DNA from: NORP23 sp050302475
GTDB taxonomy: Bacteria; Pseudomonadota; Alphaproteobacteria; Rhodobacterales; Rhodobacteraceae
NCBI GenBank assembly: GCA_050302475.1
Contig: JBNLBF010000004.1
Location: 118,600 to 182,599, forward strand
Reading direction: 5' to 3'
Length of the DNA: 64,000 bases
The first letter of the stretch is position 1; each line of letters begins with the position of its first letter. The notes beneath the pieces were generated by a model. The model was not told where the DNA came from. It was given only the letters and a program-made list of their open reading frames with translations, and searched no databases. Made by a program: the position numbers and the translations under genes. Shown piece after piece: positions 8,961 to 17,005 of the stretch.

Positions 8961-9941
8961 ATGCTACAAAATATGATGCCTTTGCGCGGCGATCGCTTGG
9001 TGATCGTCGCAGAGATCAATGGTCACGGCCTGACCCGTGACGCTGAAATCCTACGCGATCTGCTGACCCCGTTGGGTTGGCAGGTCGACATTGTCCATCC
9101 GCGCAACCGTCCGACTTACCGTCGCTACTTCCACCGACAGGACTATGACGTTGCGCTGCATCTGGAAACTTACCACCCCAACTGGACCAATGTTGCACGT
9201 CTGCAATATCTGATCCCGAACCCGGAATGGTTCAAACCGAAGCGCCTGCGCTGGTTGAAACATATCGATCAGGTGCTGGCCAAAACCGAACAGGCGGTGG
9301 AGCTGTTCGAACCGTATGTGAGTGACATCACCCGCGTCGGATTTACCAGCGAAGACCGCTACGACCCTATGGTTCAGAAAGACTGGAACAGCTTTTTCCA
9401 CCTCGCCGGGGCGAGCTTCCTGAAAGGGACCGAGACCATTCTGTCTCTGTGGGAAAAACACCCCGAATGGCCGGAGCTGCTACTGATCCAGCGGGAAGAA
9501 AACGCCCCGGACTATTTGCCGCAAAATGTGCGCTTGATCAGCCGCCACCTGCCCGACGAAGACCTGAAAATCTTGCAGAATCGCGCGGGTATTCATCTGT
9601 GTCCGTCGCGGTCGGAAGGTTGGGGACATTACCTGATCGAGGCCATGTCCGTCGGTGCGGTGGTCGTGACGACCAATGCGCCGCCGATGAACGAGTTCGT
9701 GACATCCGACAGCGGCATCCTCGTCCCGTTCGATCATACGGAACCGCGCAAAATGGCTCAGAATTACTTCGTTTCTGAATCCGAACTGGAACGGCAGATC
9801 GAACGTCTGCTTGTCATGCCGGATACTGAAAAAATGGAGATGGGTGTCCGTGCGCAGGAACAGTATCGGTGGCTAGATGCTGGTTTCCGGAACCGGCTTC
9901 CTAGGCTGTTGCAGCCGTCTATTATGGCAAATGTTGCATAA
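8961..9941 (+). CDS. Glycosyltransferase, GT4/GT1-like GT-B fold
   Basis: This is a 326-residue GT-B-type glycosyltransferase. The C-terminal half carries the usual donor-site signatures: HLAGASFLKGTETILSLW, ISRHLPDEDLKILQNRAGIHLCPSR, then SEGWGHYLIEAMSVGAVVVTTNAPPMNEF, where the E(x7)E-like region binds the nucleotide sugar. The N-terminal half is less conserved. It has no signal peptide or membrane span. It follows the GT25 gene by 1 bp and is the last gene before a terminator, so the two transferases probably act on the same glycan. The substrate is unknown. Confidence 0.8.
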   Translation: MLQNMMPLRGDRLVIVAEINGHGLTRDAEILRDLLTPLGWQVDIVHPRNRPTYRRYFHRQDYDVALHLETYHPNWTNVARLQYLIPNPEWFKPKRLRWLKHIDQVLAKTEQAVELFEPYVSDITRVGFTSEDRYDPMVQKDWNSFFHLAGASFLKGTETILSLWEKHPEWPELLLIQREENAPDYLPQNVRLISRHLPDEDLKILQNRAGIHLCPSRSEGWGHYLIEAMSVGAVVVTTNAPPMNEFVTSDSGILVPFDHTEPRKMAQNYFVSESELERQIERLLVMPDTEKMEMGVRAQEQYRWLDAGFRNRLPRLLQPSIMANVA

Positions 9942-9972
9942 AAAAAGCCCCGGTCACTGCCGGGGCTTTTTG
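9942..9972. terminator. Bidirectional intrinsic terminator
   Basis: A perfect inverted repeat, AAAAAGCCCCGG / CCGGGGCTTTTT with a 6-base loop, lies between the converging glycosyltransferase and pnp genes. The A and T tracts on either side allow termination in both directions. Confidence 0.9.
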
Positions 9973-9986
9973 TTTTCCGTATTCGA

Positions 9987-12107
9987 TCAATCTTCCTGTT
10001 TGATCTCTTCGCCGGTCTCCTGATCGACGACTTTCATCGACAGGCGCACCTTGCCGCGGTCATCAAAGCCCATCAGTTTAACTTTGACTTCCTGCCCTTC
10101 GGACACAACGTCCTTCGGGTGGCCAACGCGTTCGTTCGCCATCTGGCTGACATGAACCAGACCATCGCGCTTCCCGAAGAAGTTCACAAACGCGCCGAAA
10201 TCCATCAGCTTGACGACTTTACCAGTATAGATCTGGCCAACCTCGGGCTCGTCCACGATCTCGCCAATCATGGCGCGGGCTTTTTCGATGCTGTCCGCGT
10301 TCGGCGAAGCGATCTTGATCACACCATCGTCGTTGATGTCGACCTTGGCGCCGGATACTTCAACGATTTCGCGGATAACCTTACCGCCGGATCCGATAAC
10401 TTCACGGATTTTGTCGGTCGGAACAGTCAGCGTTTCGATACGCGGCGCATGGACAGAGAATTCGCCAGCCCCGGTCAGGGCTTTGGACATCTCGCCCAGA
10501 ATGTGCAGACGGCCATCTTTGGCCTGTGCCAGCGCCTGTTTCATGATCTCCGGCGTAATCCCGGCAACCTTGATATCCATCTGGAGGGAGGTAATCCCGT
10601 CCTCGGTCCCGGCCACTTTGAAGTCCATGTCGCCTAGGTGATCTTCATCACCCAGAATGTCGGTCAGGACGGCGAATTCCTCGCCCTCAAGGATCAGACC
10701 CATCGCCACACCGGCGACGGAGGCTTTCAGCGGAACACCCGCATCCATCATGGACAGCGAGCCGCCACAAACCGACGCCATCGAAGACGATCCGTTCGAT
10801 TCCGTGATCTCCGACACCACGCGAATGGTGTAAGGGAAATCCGTTGCTGCGGGCAGAACCGCCTGCAGCGCACGCCATGCCAGTTTACCGTGACCAATCT
10901 CGCGACGGCCAGGGCCCATCATGCGGCCAGCTTCACCAACCGAGTACGGCGGGAAGTTATAATGCAGCAGGAAGTTGGAATAGTACGTACCCGTCAGCGC
11001 GTCGATCATCTGTTCGTCGTCGCCGGTGCCGAGCGTTGTGACCACCAGACCCTGCGTTTCGCCACGTGTGAACAGGGCGGAACCGTGAGTACGGGGCAGA
11101 AGACCAACTTCGGTTTCAATCGGACGAACCGTTTTCAGGTCACGACCATCGATCCGTTTGCCGGTCTTGATCACGTCACCGCGCAGAACCGAGCTTTCCA
11201 GCTTCTTGAAGCAGTTGCCCAGCTGGCTGTCTTCTTTTTCTTCGTCCGACAGACCTTCGATGACAGTTTCGCGTGCTGCGGAAATCGCGGCCTGACGGTC
11301 CTGCTTGTCTGTGATCGCAAAGGCTTTGCGCATCGCGTCTTCGCCCAAACCCTGAACTTTGGCATACAGCTCGGAATAGTCTTCGGGCTGGAAGTCGAAC
11401 GGCTCTTTCGCTGCAACTTCGGCCAGCGAGATGATCAGGTCGATCACCGGCTGCATTTGTTCATGACCAAAGGTCACCGCGCCCAGCATTTCGTCTTCGG
11501 ACAGCTCGTAAGCTTCGGATTCCACCATCATCACGGCGTCTTTGGTGCCTGCAACAACCAGATCCAGACGCTGTTCAGGGTTGTTCCGCAGGTCCTGCAT
11601 ATCGTCGACCTTCGGGTTGAGGACATATTCCCCACCGGTATAGCCAACGCGACATGCACCAATCGGGCCACGGAACGGTGCACCCGACAAGGTCAGCGCA
11701 GCCGAGGCCGCAATCATTGCCACCATATCCGGATCATTTTCCAGATCGTGCGACAGAACCGTACAGATCACCTGCGTTTCATGTTTGAAACCGGGTACAA
11801 ACAGCGGGCGGATCGGACGGTCGATCAGACGGCTTGTCAGCGTCTCTTTCTCCGTCGGGCGGGCCTCGCGTTTGAAGAAGCCGCCCGGGATTTTACCGGC
11901 GGCATAGTATTTTTCCTGATAGTGAACTGTCAGCGGGAAGAAATCGAAACCTTCTTTCGGTTTCTTTTCAAATACAACGGCACACATGACGCTGGTTTCG
12001 CCCAACGTCGCAATCACGGTGGCATCTGCCTGCCGTGCAATTTTTCCCGTTTCCAGTGTAAGAGTTTCGCCACCCCATTCGATGGACTTTTTATGTTCAT
12101 TAAACAT
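9987..12107 (-). CDS. pnp: Polyribonucleotide nucleotidyltransferase (PNPase)
   Basis: This phosphorolytic 3'-5' exoribonuclease is a degradosome component. It has 706 residues in the standard order: a first RNase PH-like core (FNEHKKSIEWGGETL onwards), a helical linker, and a second RNase PH-like core with THGSALFTRGETQ. These are followed by a KH domain (IREVIGSGGKVIREI, about residues 560-575) and a C-terminal S1 domain (GQIYTGKVVKLMDFGAFVNF, from about 620). The ATG is preceded by AAGGAAACGAAGAT. It lies downstream of rpsO in the conserved rpsO-pnp order, but a strong terminator separates them, so pnp may need its own promoter or readthrough. Confidence 0.98.
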   Translation of the reverse strand: MFNEHKKSIEWGGETLTLETGKIARQADATVIATLGETSVMCAVVFEKKPKEGFDFFPLTVHYQEKYYAAGKIPGGFFKREARPTEKETLTSRLIDRPIRPLFVPGFKHETQVICTVLSHDLENDPDMVAMIAASAALTLSGAPFRGPIGACRVGYTGGEYVLNPKVDDMQDLRNNPEQRLDLVVAGTKDAVMMVESEAYELSEDEMLGAVTFGHEQMQPVIDLIISLAEVAAKEPFDFQPEDYSELYAKVQGLGEDAMRKAFAITDKQDRQAAISAARETVIEGLSDEEKEDSQLGNCFKKLESSVLRGDVIKTGKRIDGRDLKTVRPIETEVGLLPRTHGSALFTRGETQGLVVTTLGTGDDEQMIDALTGTYYSNFLLHYNFPPYSVGEAGRMMGPGRREIGHGKLAWRALQAVLPAATDFPYTIRVVSEITESNGSSSMASVCGGSLSMMDAGVPLKASVAGVAMGLILEGEEFAVLTDILGDEDHLGDMDFKVAGTEDGITSLQMDIKVAGITPEIMKQALAQAKDGRLHILGEMSKALTGAGEFSVHAPRIETLTVPTDKIREVIGSGGKVIREIVEVSGAKVDINDDGVIKIASPNADSIEKARAMIGEIVDEPEVGQIYTGKVVKLMDFGAFVNFFGKRDGLVHVSQMANERVGHPKDVVSEGQEVKVKLMGFDDRGKVRLSMKVVDQETGEEIKQED

Positions 12108-12233
12108 ATCTTCGTTTCCTTCTGCGACCCGCCCCCTTGGACGACCCGCCTGATACGGCCAATGCCGCAGACCCCCGTTTCATATCATCCCGCGGCCCAC
12201 CGGGGTCAGGTGCAGGCCACATACGGACATAGC

Positions 12234-12261
12234 AAAACGCGCCCGTCATTGGGCGCGTTTT
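12234..12261 (-). terminator. Terminator after rpsO
   Basis: AAAACGCGCCC / GGGCGCGTTTT with a 6-base loop, followed on the minus strand by further A/T-rich sequence, lies just after the rpsO stop. It probably attenuates rpsO transcription before pnp. Confidence 0.85.
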
Positions 12262-12267
12262 TGTGTT

Positions 12268-12537
12268 TTAGCGGCGAATGCCGAGGCGTTTGATCAGCGA
12301 CTGATAGCGCTCTTCATCTTTGCCTTTGACATAGTCCAGCAGCTTACGACGCGTTGCGACCAGTGTCAGAAGCCCACGGCGGGAATGGTTATCCTTCTTG
12401 TGGGTTTTGAAATGCTCGGTCAGCGTGTTGATACGGCTGGTGAGGATCGCAACCTGTACTTCCGGAGACCCTGTGTCGCCGTCTTTGGTTGCATATTCTT
12501 TAATGAGGGCCGCTTTGGCCTCAGGTGTAATCGACAT
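12268..12537 (-). CDS. rpsO: 30S ribosomal protein S15
   Basis: S15 binds the central domain of 16S rRNA early in 30S assembly. The 89-residue product starts SITPEAKAALIKEYA and contains HKKDNHSRRGLLTLVATRRK, the conserved 16S-binding region. Two consecutive ATGs are present. The second (12537) gives the family length and better spacing from AGAAGG, so it is preferred over 12540. The upstream 220 bp to terC holds the promoter region and no other gene. Confidence 0.98.
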   Translation of the reverse strand: MSITPEAKAALIKEYATKDGDTGSPEVQVAILTSRINTLTEHFKTHKKDNHSRRGLLTLVATRRKLLDYVKGKDEERYQSLIKRLGIRR

Positions 12538-12761
12538 CATATTTTCCTTCTGATTAAGGTTTGAATTCCTTCCCCGGTCCGGCCAATGCCAAGATGTCGT
12601 CCAGCATGGTCACAACGAAAAAGGGCCGTTTCAGGGAATCCCCCGGACGGCTGGGCGGTGTATGGACTGTTTTGGGGTGGAATGGAAGGGTTTTTTCGCT
12701 CACTTGTTTTCTGTAGCCTACGCACCAGATACACCGAATTCCTGATCAACGGAGCCTCCCC

Positions 12762-13526
12762 ATGATCGACCTCCTCACCTCCCCCGAAGCCTGGGCCGCC
12801 TTTGCTGCGCTTGTCACGATGGAGATCGTGTTGGGGATCGACAATCTGATCTTCATCTCCATCGTCGTGAACAAACTGCCTGCGCATCAGCAGCCCAACG
12901 CGCGGCGGATCGGGATCGGGCTGGCGCTGGTCATGCGGCTGGGGCTTTTGTCCGTTATCGCGTGGGTCGTCGGGCTGACGGCGCCGGTTTTCGACCTTGG
13001 CATCACCGGTCCCCTTGGCAATCATGGCGAGCCGTCGTTTGAAACCGCTTTCAGCTGGCGCGATCTTATCCTGATCGCTGGCGGTATTTTCCTTGTCTGG
13101 AAGGCCACGACCGAGATCCAGCAGAAGGTGCAACCGCAACCCGCCGACACTTTGTTCAAATCAAAGGCCACCGCGGGCCTGACCGCAGTTATCATCCAGA
13201 TTATCCTGCTGGACCTCGTGTTTTCCGTTGATTCCATCCTGACCGCCATCGGCATGACCAATCACCTGCCGATCATGGTTGCCGCTGTCATCATCGCCGT
13301 TGGCGTGATGTTCGCCGCCGCTGGTCCCGTCACACGGTTCGTTCATGACAACCCCACGGTGGTGATGCTGGCCCTCGCCTTTCTGCTGATGATCGGCATG
13401 GTCCTGATCGCCGACGGGTTCGGCCGCCATATCCCCAAAGGCTATATCTACGCCGCCATGGCCTTCGCCGCCTTTGTCGAGAGCCTGAACATGTTAGCAC
13501 GAAAACGCGCCGCGCGGTTGGCATGA
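12762..13526 (+). CDS. TerC family integral membrane protein
   Basis: This is a 254-residue polytopic membrane protein with about seven hydrophobic segments. The TerC family signature TMEIVLGIDNLIFISIVVNKLP near the N-terminus holds the conserved acidic residue, and the second repeat carries LDLVFSVDSILTAIGMTN with its matching aspartate. Family members such as Alx and MeeF are linked to manganese export and exoenzyme metalation. GGAG precedes the ATG at good spacing. No yybP-ykoY manganese riboswitch could be recognised upstream. The stop overlaps the next membrane protein gene in an ATGA junction. Confidence 0.92.
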   Translation: MIDLLTSPEAWAAFAALVTMEIVLGIDNLIFISIVVNKLPAHQQPNARRIGIGLALVMRLGLLSVIAWVVGLTAPVFDLGITGPLGNHGEPSFETAFSWRDLILIAGGIFLVWKATTEIQQKVQPQPADTLFKSKATAGLTAVIIQIILLDLVFSVDSILTAIGMTNHLPIMVAAVIIAVGVMFAAAGPVTRFVHDNPTVVMLALAFLLMIGMVLIADGFGRHIPKGYIYAAMAFAAFVESLNMLARKRAARLA

Positions 13527-14542
13527 GGGAACCTTTCGCCAGCCTCCTTACACTTGCCATTGGGGCGGTGGGGGCTGTCGTCGCTTGGGCATTACATTTT
13601 CCTGTTTTCCTGTTGACCGGTCCGGCATTAACCGTGGCGACCGCCAGCCTTCTGGGGTTGCCGGTCCGCATTTCACAGCGCGTGCGCGACTTTGCATTCC
13701 TGTTCATCGGGCTGGGCATCGGCACAGGTGTTGATGCAACAGCGCGAGAGGCTATCTTACGCTGGCCATTCGCCTTTCTGGCGTTGGGCGCGATGCTGGT
13801 GGTGATGCTCACCGCCTCCCAAGCCATGTTGCGGCGAGGTTTCGGGTTCACGCCTGTAACAGGAGTGCTGGCGGCCACACCGGGGCATTTGTCATTTGTC
13901 ATCGGTCTGGGCGAGTCGATGCGCGCCGACACCGTCCAAATCACGGTAACTCAGTCGGTGCGCATTCTGGCGCTGACGCTGACGGTCCCGTTCATCGCGA
14001 TGCTTCTTGGCGTCGATTTCAACGCCGGGATATTGCCGGAAGGCGCTATAATGTCCGCGCTGCATGTCCTGATCCTGTTGGTTATCGCCATCCCATTCGG
14101 ATTGGTTCTGAAGCGCTTGAACGTTCCTGCCGGGCTGTTGATTGGCGCGATGATAGTGTCCTCGGTCGGTCATCTGTCGGAAATTACACCGGGTCGCCTG
14201 ACCCCGTGGATCGCTCTGCCGGCCTTTGGTGTGGTGGGCACGTTGATCGGGTCACGCTTTGCGGGGATCACGCTCAACATGCTGCGCCGCTATGCGCTGG
14301 CCGGTCTGGCAACAACGGCGCTAACGGTCAGTGTTGCAGTGCTGTTCGCGATTCCCCTCGCCCCATTCCTGAATATGCCGCTCGCCCACGTCCTCGTCGC
14401 CTTCGCCCCCGGCGGGCTGGAAACCATGATCGCCATGGGCGCGGTCCTCGGGGCTAACCCCGGCTTCATCGCCGCCTGCCATGTCGGGAGGCTCCTGTTC
14501 CTGACCCTGCTGGTCCCGGCCATATTGATGCGGGCGCGGTAG
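13523..14542 (+). CDS. AbrB family membrane protein
   Basis: This is a 339-residue protein with about ten hydrophobic segments, arranged as two related halves. It matches the Gram-negative AbrB duplication family, often misnamed an ammonia monooxygenase or regulator. The repeated family motif is visible as GVLAATPGHLSFVIGLGES in the first half and LVAFAPGGLETMIAMGAVLG in the second, each a glycine/proline-rich re-entrant-type stretch. It is probably a transporter of unknown substrate and not a DNA-binding protein. It overlaps the TerC gene by 4 bp, so the two are translationally coupled. Confidence 0.88.
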   Translation: MREPFASLLTLAIGAVGAVVAWALHFPVFLLTGPALTVATASLLGLPVRISQRVRDFAFLFIGLGIGTGVDATAREAILRWPFAFLALGAMLVVMLTASQAMLRRGFGFTPVTGVLAATPGHLSFVIGLGESMRADTVQITVTQSVRILALTLTVPFIAMLLGVDFNAGILPEGAIMSALHVLILLVIAIPFGLVLKRLNVPAGLLIGAMIVSSVGHLSEITPGRLTPWIALPAFGVVGTLIGSRFAGITLNMLRRYALAGLATTALTVSVAVLFAIPLAPFLNMPLAHVLVAFAPGGLETMIAMGAVLGANPGFIAACHVGRLLFLTLLVPAILMRAR

Positions 14543-14565
14543 CCTTTCAAAGAGGATCAGATAAA

Positions 14566-14880
14566 ATGAACGAAGAATTAAACGAGCTTCTACAACTCCT
14601 AGGCTGGACCAAAACAGAGACGGAAATGTCGATCACGCTAAAGGACCAACTGTCCCGAGAAATCTCGCCGGACCATCCGCTCTACCCGGAAATGGATTCA
14701 TTCACGGTCGTCGCTAAGGCGACGAAAAACGATGACATTCTTTTGTCAGATGGAGTCCAAAGATTGGTCATAGTGCATCTGGCTTGGCAAAGCACTCCAT
14801 CGAGCAATCCTAATTTTCCAGAAACGGTTCACTTCGCGGACATTGACCAGCTGAAAATCTGGTTGGAGGCTAATCACTAG
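14566..14880 (+). CDS. Small acidic protein of unknown function
   Basis: I do not recognise this 104-residue protein. It is acidic, soluble and lacks a signal peptide: a helical N-terminus (NEELNELLQLLGW) precedes an alternating beta pattern (SFTVVAKATK, RLVIVHLAWQ) and a final FADIDQLKIWLEAN helix. That alpha/beta layout and the acidity resemble small immunity-type proteins, but no cognate toxin gene is adjacent, so this is only a resemblance. AAAGAGGATCAG precedes the ATG, and base composition is slightly more AT-rich than its neighbours. It ends 6 bp from the convergent DUF1643 gene. Confidence 0.7.
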   Translation: MNEELNELLQLLGWTKTETEMSITLKDQLSREISPDHPLYPEMDSFTVVAKATKNDDILLSDGVQRLVIVHLAWQSTPSSNPNFPETVHFADIDQLKIWLEANH

Positions 14881-14886
14881 CACTTA

Positions 14887-15387
14887 TCACCAGTCCTCCG
14901 GCTGCACATCATACCCGATATAGAGCGGATGTTTCGGATGCCCCGCCTTGGACAGCCCCAGATGCTTCGGCGCAGCGCCCGCGCCACGCAGCAATGCCTC
15001 CACCGCCGGACCGCGGCCCAGATGTTCGCCGTGCGTGCCCCAGGCCGCGACCACCTCGTCAGCCCAATCGACGCCTTCGAGTATCGCTGCATCATTCAGC
15101 GGCCCGACAGGATCAGCCTGCGCCCGCATATCGCGCGGATCGGTCGCGCGGTAGGCAAAGATATTGCACACCCGAAACGCCCCGAAGCCCAGCGCGCGGG
15201 CGCGGCGTTCGCAGCGTTCCACTGTCGGGTCGTTCTGAACCTCCGTCGCGGTGGACGGGTTCAGCATCACGAACAAGACCTTGCGCCCCTCGCCCCATAC
15301 CCGCGTCAGCGCATAGCGATAGGCCTCGCAATCCGAATAGGTCGCCACCGAATGCGCGTCCCCTTTCTGGAATTCGCGGGTGATCAT
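14887..15387 (-). CDS. DUF1643 domain protein
   Basis: This 166-residue protein belongs to family DUF1643. Diagnostic blocks are VLFVMLNPSTATEVQNDPTVERC, FRVCNIFAYRATDPRDM, VDWADEVVAAWGTHG and the C-terminal LGLSKAGHPKHPLYI. The clustered N, P, S and T residues and the conserved D and H suggest a nucleotide- or phosphate-binding fold, but no activity is established to my knowledge. It is the last gene of the minus-strand chain from rbfA. Its ATG overlaps the stop of the GNAT gene (ATGA), implying coupled translation. Confidence 0.88.
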   Translation of the reverse strand: MITREFQKGDAHSVATYSDCEAYRYALTRVWGEGRKVLFVMLNPSTATEVQNDPTVERCERRARALGFGAFRVCNIFAYRATDPRDMRAQADPVGPLNDAAILEGVDWADEVVAAWGTHGEHLGRGPAVEALLRGAGAAPKHLGLSKAGHPKHPLYIGYDVQPEDW

Positions 15388-16094
15388 GCCTCCGGAAGTC
15401 CCATCTTCATCGCCAGACTTTCAATCTGCTGACCATCTTCGAAATTTTCCGGCGTCAGCCACGCCACGAACCCGTCGCGCAGTGCTGGCCATTCCGAGTC
15501 AAGGATCGAGAACCACGCCGTGTCGCGGTTCCGTCCTTTGACGACAGCCGCCTGTCGGAACAGTCCTTCGTACCGGAAGCCCAGACGTTCAGCCGCCAGC
15601 ATCGATCCTTCGTTCATCGCGTTGCATTTCCATTCGTACCGACGATAGCCCGCATCAAATACATGCTGCATCATCAGAAACATCGCCTCAGTCGCGGCGG
15701 CGGTTTTTTGCAGCGCGGGGGAAAAATTGATGTGCCCGACCTCGATCACCCCGTTTTTCGGGTCAATCCGCAAATAGGACGCCATGCCGACGGCATTGCC
15801 GGTCGCCGCATCAACAATGGCGAAAAACATCGGGTCGGGAGTCAGGCATGTGTCGGCCAGCCAATTCTGAAAATCAGCCAACATCCGGAATGGCCCATAG
15901 GGCAGGTAGGTCCAGATCGCGCCGTCGTCGTCCTCAGCGAAAGCTTTGAACAATTGGCTGGCATGGCGTTCGATGTCGAGCGGCTCAACCCGGCAATAGC
16001 TGCCTGTCATCACAGCGCGCGCGGGCGGATCGACCGGTGCCCAGTCCACAGGATCACCAATCGGTTGGCCGAGATCGTTAACGTAAATCTCCAT
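15384..16094 (-). CDS. GNAT family N-acetyltransferase (RimJ/RimL-like)
   Basis: This is a 236-residue acetyltransferase of the RimJ/RimL type. The acceptor region FGPYLPYG-like (WTYLPYGPFRML) is followed by AIVDAATGNAVGMASYLRID, the beta strand GVIEVGHINFSP, an acetyl-CoA-loop helix (LQKTAAATEAMFLMMQHVF), and YEWKCNAMNEGSMLAAERLGFRYEGLFRQ. The last block is typical of enzymes acting on protein N-termini or small amines. The substrate is unknown. The start codon overlaps the truB stop (TGATG), so it belongs to the same transcript. Confidence 0.88.
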   Translation of the reverse strand: MEIYVNDLGQPIGDPVDWAPVDPPARAVMTGSYCRVEPLDIERHASQLFKAFAEDDDGAIWTYLPYGPFRMLADFQNWLADTCLTPDPMFFAIVDAATGNAVGMASYLRIDPKNGVIEVGHINFSPALQKTAAATEAMFLMMQHVFDAGYRRYEWKCNAMNEGSMLAAERLGFRYEGLFRQAAVVKGRNRDTAWFSILDSEWPALRDGFVAWLTPENFEDGQQIESLAMKMGLPEA

Positions 16095-17005
16095 CAGTCC
16101 CCCAAGACAAACACGCGGCTGGGGTGCAGTTCCCCCGCCTTATAGGTCCCGATCGCCACCGGTTCCCCGTTCAACGAGGCCCAACATTCCTCGCCATATT
16201 CCACGTCTGAAGCGATCACCATGCCGGGGTTGCCATTGCGCAGTTTCGCCGCGCCCTCAGCCGTGCAGTGCAATTCTTCAAGATCATGCACGCCAGCGGT
16301 CAAGGGTAGCAAATGTTCATCCAGCGCCGGATTCTTCGCCAGCTTATCCAGCAAGTCAAACTCCACCGCGTCCGCCAATTCAAACGGTCCCGCCCAGACG
16401 CGCCGCAACGCCACCACGTGGCCGTAACAGCCCAGCGCCTGCCCCAGATCACGGGCAATCGAACGGACATAGCCGCCCTTGCCGCAAACCATTTCCAGCA
16501 CCGCGTGATCGGCATCCGGCATCTTGATCAATTCCAGCGATTCCACGAATAATGGCCGTGCCGTCAGTTCCATCGTCTCGCCATCGCGTGCCAGTTTATA
16601 GGCGCGTTCCCCGTCCACCTTTACGGCGGAAAATTGTGGTGGCACCTGCATAATATCGCCGGTAAAGGCCCCAAGTGCCCCGCGAATATCGTCGGCCGAG
16701 GGGCGCTGATCGCTTTCCGCAATCACCTCCCCCTCGCCATCATCTGTATTCGTCGCCTGTCCCAGCCGCACCGTAAACCGGTACGCCTTCATCGAATCCG
16801 TTACATAAGGCACCGTCTTGGTCGCCTCGCCAAAGGCAATCGCCAGAACGCCGGTCGCTTCGGGGTCCAGCGTCCCCGCATGCCCTGCCTTCTGCGCATC
16901 AAATGCCCACTTTGCCTTGTTCACCACGGCGCTAGACGTCATGCCCAGCGGTTTGTCCACCACCAGCCAGCCATGCACTTTGCGACCTTTTTTACGACGC
17001 GCCAT
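16094..17005 (-). CDS. truB: tRNA pseudouridine(55) synthase TruB
   Basis: TruB isomerises U55 of the tRNA T-loop to pseudouridine. The N-terminus HGWLVVDKPLGMTSS and the catalytic block KAGHAGTLDPEATGVLAIAFGEATK, containing the nucleophilic aspartate, are intact, as are YRFTVRLGQATNTDD and the GGYVRSIARDLG region. The 303-residue length is normal. The ATG at 17005 overlaps the upstream sulfotransferase stop (TGATG), and is preferred over a TTG one codon earlier. In most relatives truB lies directly beside rbfA; here the sulfotransferase gene separates them. Confidence 0.97.
   Translation of the reverse strand: MARRKKGRKVHGWLVVDKPLGMTSSAVVNKAKWAFDAQKAGHAGTLDPEATGVLAIAFGEATKTVPYVTDSMKAYRFTVRLGQATNTDDGEGEVIAESDQRPSADDIRGALGAFTGDIMQVPPQFSAVKVDGERAYKLARDGETMELTARPLFVESLELIKMPDADHAVLEMVCGKGGYVRSIARDLGQALGCYGHVVALRRVWAGPFELADAVEFDLLDKLAKNPALDEHLLPLTAGVHDLEELHCTAEGAAKLRNGNPGMVIASDVEYGEECWASLNGEPVAIGTYKAGELHPSRVFVLGD

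Noticed and set aside
10638..12293. A 551-residue open frame antisense to pnp
   Set aside because: It is the opposite strand of the well-conserved PNPase gene, has low-complexity composition rich in R, Q and H, no ribosome site and no recognisable domain.
12541..12761. Manganese (yybP-ykoY) riboswitch before terC
   Set aside because: The conserved aptamer core could not be found; only promoter-like sequence is seen.
12537..13139. A minus-strand frame over the TerC gene
   Set aside because: It is antisense to a clear TerC-family gene and made of D, R and H-rich low-complexity sequence.
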